Shown here: in pieces, positions 1 to 5,513 of the stretch
Layout: every line of letters begins with the position of its first letter
Numbering within the stretch: the first letter of the stretch is position 1
Source of the DNA: Acidimicrobiales bacterium
GTDB taxonomy: Bacteria; Actinomycetota; Acidimicrobiia; Acidimicrobiales; Poriferisodalaceae
Length of the DNA: 12,970 nt
Direction of reading: 5' to 3'
Assembly (NCBI GenBank): GCA_030749275.1
Contig: JASMKJ010000307.1
Location: forward strand, 1 to 12,970
The notes under the pieces: generated by a model
What the model saw: only the letters and a program-made list of their open reading frames with translations
The model's database searches: none
What the model was told of the DNA's origin: nothing
Program-made: the position numbers and the translations under genes

Positions 1-343
1 CACCGTCCGCTGAGACAATCCCGGTGCAAGCAGCCAGATCCATTCGTCCTCGCGAAATCATGTCCAGCGTCGCCCACTGGTAGGCGAAGAGTACCGGATC
101 CCGGACCGGGAAGCTCGCCATACACCCAACGCCGAGCCGAAGTTGTTCGGTCATTCCCGCCAGCGCGCCCAATAGCGCAATCGCTTCAGGACGAGGCTTG
201 GCTGTGATGCTGTCCCCCACCCAGACCGAAGAAAACAGACCACTCTCTTCGGCTCGGGGAGCAAGACGCAAGATATCTGTAATGGACCCGAGTCCGATAA
301 ATGCACCCCGTTGCGGAAGAGTGAGACCAAAGTGGATTGACAT
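1..343 (-). CDS. LLM-class flavin/F420-dependent oxidoreductase, N-terminal part
   Basis: The first 114 codons of a luciferase-like oxidoreductase; the C-terminal remainder lies beyond the left edge. Reading the minus strand from the ATG at 343 gives a TIM-barrel start (MSIHFGLTLPQRG), a helix with RAEESG, then VWVGDSITAKPRPEA and LGVGC. This is the usual pattern of F420- or FMN-dependent luciferase-like enzymes, where the VGD-x-L/I-AKPRxEP segment lies near the flavin and substrate pocket. The family catalyses hydride transfer or monooxygenation in the cytoplasm, and the substrate cannot be told from this part. No strong ribosome binding site precedes the ATG. The gene is divergent from the thiamine-diphosphate enzyme across about 187 bases. 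The family is seen directly; F420 rather than FMN is an inference from similarity to F420 enzymes. Confidence 0.88.
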   Translation of the reverse strand, partial: MSIHFGLTLPQRGAFIGLGSITDILRLAPRAEESGLFSSVWVGDSITAKPRPEAIALLGALAGMTEQLRLGVGCMASFPVRDPVLFAYQWATLDMISRGRMDLAACTGIVSADG

Positions 344-530
344 AGTTGAAAGTCTGTCAGTCCATCAGGACCGCTGCCATCAAAACAATATTTCAGGGCA
401 AAGGGTCCCTAATTGCCGGTCCGCATCCCAACTAGAGGTCGTGACCGTCTAACGGTTCATCTTTCGTGCCGCAGTGTTGGTAAGGCGAACATGTTTGAGC
501 CAACTAGGAGAATCACGGCGAATATGATGA
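344..530. promoter_or_regulatory. Divergent intergenic region (LLM gene / TPP enzyme)
   Basis: This 187-base gap separates two divergently read genes, so it should hold both promoters. No convincing -35/-10 pair was found on either strand. It holds a perfect 5-bp inverted repeat, ACCGT-CTA-ACGGT at 444-456, and a near-palindrome, CGAACATGTTTG at 486-497, whose core AACATGTT is exact and which has one mismatched pair. Either could be an operator for a regulator encoded elsewhere. AGGAG at 506-510 is the only ribosome-binding-like motif before the plus-strand gene. Confidence 0.35.
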
Positions 531-2177
531 ATGTTCGTCATGTTGGGACACGATGCAGTCGCTCGAGCGTTGGTGGATAACGGTGTCGATACCGTGTTTG
601 CCGTTCTCGGCGACGGGAATTTGTTCATAGGGGAGAACCTGGCACGAGAACACGGGGTGAACTTGGTCTCGGCGACACATGAAGCCAACGCTGTGCTGAT
701 GGCGCAGGGCTGGGCCAAGGCAACCGGCCGTATCGGGGTTGCAACGGTAACTCATGGTCCGGGGTTGACAAACACGATCACGGCGTTGGTTGAGGGAGCG
801 AAAAACGAGACCCCGATTTTGGTAGTCGCTGGTGATACCCCGATCGAAAATGAGCAGCACCTCCAAAACCTTGACCAGCATGCTTTGGTCGTTGCTACCG
901 GAGCGGGGTTTCAGCCGGTCCGCAACGCAGCGACAATCGCTGAAGACGTGTCCACTGCGGTACGTCGCGCATATTTCGAACATCGGCCCATTGTCTTGAA
1001 CGTGCCGTTGAATGTTGAATGGGACGACGTGGAGTATCAGCCTCACCCAGTCTTCAACCCACCTCCGGTGCGTCTCGCTCCCGATCCAGACCAGCTCGAC
1101 GCTGCACTGGGACTGCTGGCTTCCGCTGTGCGGCCGGTGATTCTGGCCGGGCGGGGCGCAGTGACATCCGGGGCCAGGGAAGCGTTGATTCGCCTCGGTG
1201 ACGTGTTAGGGGCACCGTTATCTGCATCGTTACTTGCTACGGGACTTTTTCGAGGTGAACCGTTCGATTTAGGGATTCACGGGACGTTGAGTCACCCGGT
1301 TGCGGCGGAGACGTTCGCGGCAGCTGACTGCTTGATCGTTTTCGGCGCGGGAATGAACTACTTCACAACCGGAAATCAAATGATGCTTGCAGGTAAGCGT
1401 GTCGTTCACGTTGATCTTGATCCAACCCATATCGATAGGTTTGTCACTGTTGATGTCGGGGTTGTGGGCGACGCGAAGGTGGTCGCTGAAGCCATGGCTG
1501 AGATGCTTTTGGATGTTGAACACACACCTTCAGGGTTTAGGACCTCCGATTTGGAAAGCAAGCTGCGGGAGTTTGATCCCACGGGAGCATTTGACGACAA
1601 GAGCTACGACGGGGCAGTTGATCCCCGGACGCTGACAAGACGCCTCGACGTAGGACTGCCTGAACGCCGCCAAGTGGTGATCGACGGTGGCCGTTTTATG
1701 TTTGATGCCCTCACGTTGTCGGTCCCCGAGCCTCAGGATTTTGTGACCAGTCACGCTTTTGGTTCGATAGGTCTGGGCACTGGCACGGCGATCGGGGCAG
1801 CCGTGGCCCGCCCCGATCGGCCCACAGTGTTTTGTGTTGGTGATGGTGGCTTGATGATGGGCGGCCTCACAGAACTATCTACAGCAGTTCATCTGGGACT
1901 TGACCTCATCGTGGTTGTCTATAACGACAACTGTTATGGAGCTGAACATATCCAGCTGGTAGCGAAGGGTCTCGACCCTGCTGCCTCGCTACACGATTGG
2001 CCAGACTTCTGTTCGGTCGCGGCCAGCATGGGATTCGATACCGCAAGAATCCTGTCGCTTGACGATATTGATGCCGCTATGAACGTCGTCAATAACCGAA
2101 AGTCAGGCATTCCGGTGCTCATAGAGGCCTCAATCGACCCTGATGTTGTCTCCACCATTTACCAGCAACTCGGATAA
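531..2177 (+). CDS. Thiamine-diphosphate-dependent enzyme, acetolactate synthase/decarboxylase type
   Basis: A complete 548-residue ThDP enzyme with the three domains of the acetohydroxyacid synthase and benzoylformate decarboxylase superfamily. The N-terminal PYR domain (about 1-165) has the catalytic glutamate in SATHEANAVLMAQGWAKATG (Glu51), followed by THGPGLTN. The central Rossmann-like domain (about 180-310) has PVILAGRGA and DCLIVFGAG. The C-terminal PP domain (about 365-540) has the ThDP/Mg motif GDGG at 437-440, ending in NDN at 465-467. Such enzymes cleave or ligate 2-keto acids in the cytoplasm. Neither a small regulatory subunit nor other branched-chain amino-acid genes lie nearby, so biosynthetic acetolactate synthase is unlikely and a catabolic decarboxylase or carboligase is more plausible. 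The ATG at 531 is the first in frame after a stop at 528; AGGAG lies 20 bases upstream, which is long, and a second in-frame ATG at 540 gives a more usual beginning (MLGHDAVARAL). Confidence 0.9.
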   Translation: MFVMLGHDAVARALVDNGVDTVFAVLGDGNLFIGENLAREHGVNLVSATHEANAVLMAQGWAKATGRIGVATVTHGPGLTNTITALVEGAKNETPILVVAGDTPIENEQHLQNLDQHALVVATGAGFQPVRNAATIAEDVSTAVRRAYFEHRPIVLNVPLNVEWDDVEYQPHPVFNPPPVRLAPDPDQLDAALGLLASAVRPVILAGRGAVTSGAREALIRLGDVLGAPLSASLLATGLFRGEPFDLGIHGTLSHPVAAETFAAADCLIVFGAGMNYFTTGNQMMLAGKRVVHVDLDPTHIDRFVTVDVGVVGDAKVVAEAMAEMLLDVEHTPSGFRTSDLESKLREFDPTGAFDDKSYDGAVDPRTLTRRLDVGLPERRQVVIDGGRFMFDALTLSVPEPQDFVTSHAFGSIGLGTGTAIGAAVARPDRPTVFCVGDGGLMMGGLTELSTAVHLGLDLIVVVYNDNCYGAEHIQLVAKGLDPAASLHDWPDFCSVAASMGFDTARILSLDDIDAAMNVVNNRKSGIPVLIEASIDPDVVSTIYQQLG

Positions 2178-2186
2178 GTCGAGCCC

Positions 2187-2207
2187 CAAGGAATTTGGTG
2201 ATCCTTG
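2187..2207. terminator. Weak hairpin between convergent genes
   Basis: CAAGGA at 2187-2192 pairs with TCCTTG at 2202-2207 around a 9-base loop, just after the TAA of the thiamine-diphosphate gene and before the end of the convergent gene. No T-run follows on either strand, so a bidirectional terminator is only suggested by the position. Confidence 0.2.
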
Positions 2208-2238
2208 AGATCCTCTGTGACCTGTTTACCGACGAGAC

Positions 2239-2847
2239 CTAGCCTAGGTTCCTCGACATCGCGCGACCGGTCATGACGATGTTGTGATCAGCCATGAACT
2301 GCTGTTGTTCGGCGCTAGCCATGATCTCTGCTGTGCCCTCAAGAAGTTGATCCAACGAGTCGGTGTGCGTCGCCAAGATCCATGTACCGGTCATCGGTCC
2401 AGCGGAAATGGCTTGACCCCACATTTGTCCGATCGCTCCATTTCTCGACACCACTTCCCAGACGCGGCCGACTGCAGCTGCCTGGTCTTCAGGGCTTGGG
2501 GGCATACCAGTGGAGGTAATGACTGTCGAATACTTGCCTCCCCGTTCGCCCATCTCAGCATCTACCCGGACCAGTACGCGACGTACTGTTTCCGCACCTG
2601 AGTCACCAAGCGACTTTCGAATACCATCATCATTTCGTAAGGCGACAACGCCGTCCATTGCGGAATCAATTGAGTCCCAGCGATACAAAACCGAAACCTC
2701 ACCGGCACGTTCACCCGACATGATTGATTGGGAAATCCAGACATCAGTCGCGTATCGCAACGAAGCTTCTCTTCCGTAATCATTCCAGCTCGCTATGAAG
2801 GTATCGAGATCAGCCACCTTCAATGTAAGAGCACTTGTATAGGCCAT
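2239..2847 (-). CDS. Tandem dimeric alpha/beta-barrel (ABM-like) protein, function unknown
   Basis: A 202-residue soluble protein that looks like two ferredoxin-like alpha/beta repeats in a row. The first (about 1-97) runs from YTSALTLKVADLDTFIASW through SVLYRWDSIDSAMDG to VRRVLVRVD. The second (about 106-198) runs from YSTVITSTG through GTWILATHTDSLDQLLEG to HNIVMTGRAMS. Both show a strand, a helix, a short loop, an aromatic strand and a second helix, as in antibiotic-monooxygenase and related small-molecule-binding barrels, where two such units build one barrel. No catalytic residues or signal peptide are recognisable. The ATG at 2847 is chosen over an upstream in-frame GTG at 2859 because GGGGGA ends about five bases before it. 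The nearest gene on the same strand is the nicotinamidase, 112 bases upstream. The fold is inferred; no function is claimed. Confidence 0.72.
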   Translation of the reverse strand: MAYTSALTLKVADLDTFIASWNDYGREASLRYATDVWISQSIMSGERAGEVSVLYRWDSIDSAMDGVVALRNDDGIRKSLGDSGAETVRRVLVRVDAEMGERGGKYSTVITSTGMPPSPEDQAAAVGRVWEVVSRNGAIGQMWGQAISAGPMTGTWILATHTDSLDQLLEGTAEIMASAEQQQFMADHNIVMTGRAMSRNLG

Positions 2848-2959
2848 AATTTCCCCCACTCATATTGGATTACCTAATTCTGACAGACCACACAGCGGAC
2901 TCGCTTCGGGAAGTCATGAATCCCTGATTCAGTGGCAAAGCAGTCCAACGCAACCCGAT

Positions 2960-3523
2960 TCACTCCTCTAAAACCACCCCAGCTTCATGGAGTTCCATTC
3001 GAGCCGAGAGCGCTGTGTCAATTGCTACCGAGGCGGTCAGGTCAACAAGAACCTTTGTCGCAAGTCCTGCCCCGATGGCATCGAGAGCAGTAGCACGCAC
3101 ACAATGATCGAAAGCCAAACCAACAACATCAACAGCTGTAACTTCGGCACGTTGGAGGAGCGTGGTCAGCGACGTTCCGTCATCAGTGTCGCCTTCGAAG
3201 CCTGAATATGCGGCGGCGTAATGACCCTTTCGGACCGCTCGATCAATGCGATGTGCCACCTTGATCAACTCAGGGTGCAAGGCAGCGTCGGGAGAGTCCG
3301 CGACTCCATGCGGCGGCCATGAATCCACAAAATCAGGATCTTCGGAAAAATGGTCTCCGGGGTCTATGTGCCAGTCCTGAGTGGTGACTATCAAGGCATA
3401 TTCGTGGTCGCCGCTTATCAGAGCTGCAATTTCGGCAGCTACGCGGTTGCCGCCTTCCACAGCGAGGGGTCCCCCTTCACAAAATGTCGGTTGAACATCA
3501 ACGATGAGAAGGGCCTTGACCAT
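2960..3523 (-). CDS. pncA: Nicotinamidase/pyrazinamidase
   Basis: A 187-residue isochorismatase-fold amidase that hydrolyses nicotinamide to nicotinate and ammonia for NAD salvage in the cytoplasm. All landmarks of mycobacterial PncA (186 residues) are present in register: nucleophile Cys141 in FDHCVRATALDA, Asp9 in LLIVDVQ and Lys99 in RKGHYAAAYSGFEG form the catalytic triad; Asp50, His52 and His58 in TQDWHIDPGDHFS, with His72 in SWPPHG, form the metal site. The residue after His72 is Gly, where mycobacterial PncA as recalled has Cys; this is not a catalytic position. The ATG at 3523 is preferred because MVKALLIVDVQ aligns with the family start; an in-frame ATG at 3538 (MSPLTM) is the alternative, and neither has a clear ribosome binding site. 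It is divergent from the SDR gene, 70 bases away. No other NAD-salvage gene is visible. Confidence 0.95.
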   Translation of the reverse strand: MVKALLIVDVQPTFCEGGPLAVEGGNRVAAEIAALISGDHEYALIVTTQDWHIDPGDHFSEDPDFVDSWPPHGVADSPDAALHPELIKVAHRIDRAVRKGHYAAAYSGFEGDTDDGTSLTTLLQRAEVTAVDVVGLAFDHCVRATALDAIGAGLATKVLVDLTASVAIDTALSARMELHEAGVVLEE

Positions 3524-3541
3524 GGTCAATGGTGACATGTT

Positions 3542-3571
3542 TTGTTGTAGAGGCCCAGGGTGGAATCTATT
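3542..3571 (+). promoter_or_regulatory. Candidate sigma-70-like promoter for the SDR gene
   Basis: TTGTTG at 3542-3547 and TCTATT at 3566-3571 are 18 bases apart in the 70-base gap between the divergent nicotinamidase and SDR genes. The downstream element is followed after nine bases by AAAGGGGG and the GTG start. The match to consensus is loose. Confidence 0.25.
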
Positions 3572-3593
3572 AGCGTGACCAAAGGGGGACATC

Positions 3594-4463
3594 GTGAAGG
3601 AATTAGCTGGTAAGACCGCTGTTGTGACCGGTGCCGCGAGTGGGATCGGCCGGGCCATGGCCAAACGTTGGGCGGAGGCAGGGATGAGCGTCGTTCTAGC
3701 TGACATCGATGAGGTGGCGCTTGATGTCGCTGTCGCCGAAGTTTCTGAAGTGGGACCCGCGGCGGGTTTACCTGTCGATGTCACAGTGGCATCCGAGGTA
3801 GAAGATTTGCTGACGTTCACCGTTGATCACTTCGACCGGGCCCACCTAGTTTGCAACAACGCTGGTGTCGCTGGACCTCCAGGTCACGCGCCACATGAAC
3901 TGACCATCGAGGATTGGCAATGGGTCCTCGACGTTGACCTCTGGGGCGTCATCCACGGGATCCGCACGTTCGGTCCCCACCTTCTTACGCATGGAGATGG
4001 CCACATCGTCAACACCGCTTCACAGGCGGGACTCACCTCGGGCGCTGTGATCAGTGCTGCCTACTACGCGGCAAAACACGCTGTAGTAGCTGTCTCTGAG
4101 TGTCAGTTTCACGACTTCGCGACGCGCTCCCCCGGCGTTCACGTCTCCGTATTGTGTCCGGGTCCGGTCGCGACCAACATCATGCACGATGAGGCCCGCC
4201 GACCTGAACGCTTCCATACGGTGCCCTCCCCTGTGGTAACCGACCGATCTGAATCCGTGGCCTCTGCTATGTGGGAGGTCATCGCGTCGGGACGTCCACC
4301 CCACGAAGTCGCCGACATTGTCCACGACGCGGTCATCAACGATGAGTTCTACATCTACACCGATCCCAACATCATCGAATCGGTCACAGCACGACATCGG
4401 GCGATTGAACAACGCGGGTACCCGACTACCGGGCGAATGGACGCTGATATAACAGGCGACTAA
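3594..4463 (+). CDS. SDR-family NAD(P)-dependent oxidoreductase
   Basis: A 289-residue classical short-chain dehydrogenase/reductase. The Rossmann nucleotide motif TGAASGIG is at 12-19. Asp37 in LADID closes the second strand, which favours NAD(H) over NADP(H). NNAG is at 88-91. The active site is Ser143 in NTASQAG with the YxxxK motif Tyr157-Lys161 (YYAAKHA). After CPGPVATNI comes a longer C-terminal part (about 185-289), some 30-40 residues beyond the usual 250, ending in EQRGYPTTGRMD. Members oxidise secondary alcohols or reduce ketones; the substrate is not readable. The GTG at 3594 is supported by AAAGGGGG at 3581-3588, a well-spaced ribosome binding site. It converges on the alpha/beta hydrolase with a 57-base gap and has no co-directional neighbour, so it is probably transcribed alone. 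Confidence 0.93.
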   Translation: MKELAGKTAVVTGAASGIGRAMAKRWAEAGMSVVLADIDEVALDVAVAEVSEVGPAAGLPVDVTVASEVEDLLTFTVDHFDRAHLVCNNAGVAGPPGHAPHELTIEDWQWVLDVDLWGVIHGIRTFGPHLLTHGDGHIVNTASQAGLTSGAVISAAYYAAKHAVVAVSECQFHDFATRSPGVHVSVLCPGPVATNIMHDEARRPERFHTVPSPVVTDRSESVASAMWEVIASGRPPHEVADIVHDAVINDEFYIYTDPNIIESVTARHRAIEQRGYPTTGRMDADITGD

Positions 4464-4520
4464 GACCGGTGTTCGCTGCTTCCGTTTGTGACTTCTGGAC
4501 AAGCAAGAACGCTGAGCAAG

Positions 4521-5300
4521 TCAAATTTCGCTGAGGAAGCTACCTATCGCCTCGTTAACCAAGTCTGGGTGCGTCATGTTTGGTGCATGCGCCGCTCCGG
4601 GAACCCTCACAAGGCCACGACAATCAGACAACCGACTCATCAGGTCCTCAGCAGCCTCCATCGGGATTGCCTGATCCTCTTCGCCATGGATGATCAAGAC
4701 AGGACACTGAATCTCACCCATTCGGTCAGTGATGTCGTCGCGAAACAACAACGTTTCAGCGGGCTCTTGCAATGTTGAGCGATCACGGGCCTCCCATTTA
4801 GCAATCCACTCCTCACCAAGATCAGACTCACCGATCAACATCCCGGCTGCTGTCTCACCCAACTCTCCTAAGGGACCATCCATTTGCCATTGGCTGAACA
4901 TCGCTCCGTAACCTTCGATCTGTTCTTCGTTAAAGGCCCCCGATTCGCTGTCAATCATCACAATGCCTGCAACCCGATCCGGATGCGACAACGCTGCGCG
5001 CAACGACAAGAACCCTCCTTGACTCATGCCAGCAAAAACCGCTTTTCCTATTCCAAGGTGATCTAACAAAGCAACGGCATCATCGGCTGAATCCCAGTAT
5101 GAAAATGGGCCGTCGACGGGTGTTTCACCAAAGCCTCGTTCGTCCCAGGCTATGCAACGGTATTGGTCGCCGAAGGCTTCGATTTGAGCGTCGAACATCG
5201 ACAGGTCCATCAGGAATCCGTGGCTGAAGATCACCGCATCGCCTTCACCACCAGAATCTGAGTAATTGAGTAATTGACCATTGACATTTGCAATCGGCAT
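4521..5300 (-). CDS. Alpha/beta-fold serine hydrolase
   Basis: A 259-residue alpha/beta hydrolase with a complete Ser-Asp-His triad: Ser93 in the nucleophile elbow GMSQGG, Asp209 in HGEEDQAIP and His238 in GAAHAPN. HGF at 27-29 is the oxyanion-hole segment, and WDERGFGET at 52-60 is the usual strand-4 motif. The family includes esterases, C-C bond hydrolases of meta-cleavage pathways and lactonases; 3-oxoadipate enol-lactonase-type proteins have similar motifs, but the sequence does not decide. The nucleophile is Ser, so this is not a haloalkane dehalogenase (which uses Asp), despite the dehalogenase-like gene next door. No signal peptide is present. The ATG at 5300 is chosen over the in-frame GTG at 5309 because AAGGTGG at 5306-5312 fits as its ribosome binding site. 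The gene is divergent from the RdhA-like gene. Confidence 0.92.
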   Translation of the reverse strand: MPIANVNGQLLNYSDSGGEGDAVIFSHGFLMDLSMFDAQIEAFGDQYRCIAWDERGFGETPVDGPFSYWDSADDAVALLDHLGIGKAVFAGMSQGGFLSLRAALSHPDRVAGIVMIDSESGAFNEEQIEGYGAMFSQWQMDGPLGELGETAAGMLIGESDLGEEWIAKWEARDRSTLQEPAETLLFRDDITDRMGEIQCPVLIIHGEEDQAIPMEAAEDLMSRLSDCRGLVRVPGAAHAPNMTHPDLVNEAIGSFLSEI

Positions 5301-5513
5301 AACGTCCACCTTTTTCTTAACGTTTCAACTCATTGTCCGAATTGTTCTTGTCTAGTTAACGAACCATCGCTTAGCAACACCTCCGCCTTCGGGGCAGCCG
5401 ATGAACGACGTGACACAGATGACACAAGATGCTGCTTTCGGACAATCGTTCCGCAGCCCAAAGTGAGTTGGTTGATCACCGTTGCCCCACTTAAGCTCCA
5501 GGGAGGGGAAGCT
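5301..5513. promoter_or_regulatory. Divergent intergenic region (hydrolase / RdhA-like gene)
   Basis: A 213-base gap that must hold the start signals of two divergent genes. It contains a direct repeat TGACACA at 5411-5417 and 5420-5426 (nine-base period), an inverted pair ATTGTCCG (5332-5339) and CGGACAAT (5439-5446), and a purine-rich ribosome binding site GGGAGGGGA at 5501-5509. AGCTCC (5494-5499) can pair with GGAAGCT (5507-5513, one bulged A) and fold over that site. No cobalamin-riboswitch box (GCCACTG-like) was found, although the downstream product should need cobalamin. No clear -35/-10 pair was seen. Confidence 0.35.

Noticed and set aside
513..1046. Long minus-strand frame opposite the thiamine-diphosphate gene (177 codons).
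   Set aside because: It is antisense to a well-supported enzyme, has no recognisable domain and has the composition expected of a shadow frame.
531..2177. Biosynthetic acetolactate synthase large subunit (ilvB).
   Set aside because: No ilvN-like small subunit or other branched-chain biosynthetic genes are nearby, and the overall sequence is only generally ThDP-like.
3524..3820. Open reading frame extending the nicotinamidase N-terminus by about 99 residues.
   Set aside because: The added stretch is Ser/Thr/Ala-rich, runs antisense to the SDR gene start and resembles no PncA; the family start is at 3523 (possibly 3538).
4521..5300. Haloalkane dehalogenase assignment for the alpha/beta hydrolase, tempting next to the RdhA-like gene.
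   Set aside because: The nucleophile elbow is GMSQGG with Ser; haloalkane dehalogenases use Asp there.
5274..5513. Open frame upstream of the RdhA-like gene that could add 80 residues, including a CPNCSC motif.
   Set aside because: It overlaps the start of the divergent hydrolase, and the ATG at 5514 has a strong ribosome binding site; the Cys pair is a by-product of intergenic sequence.
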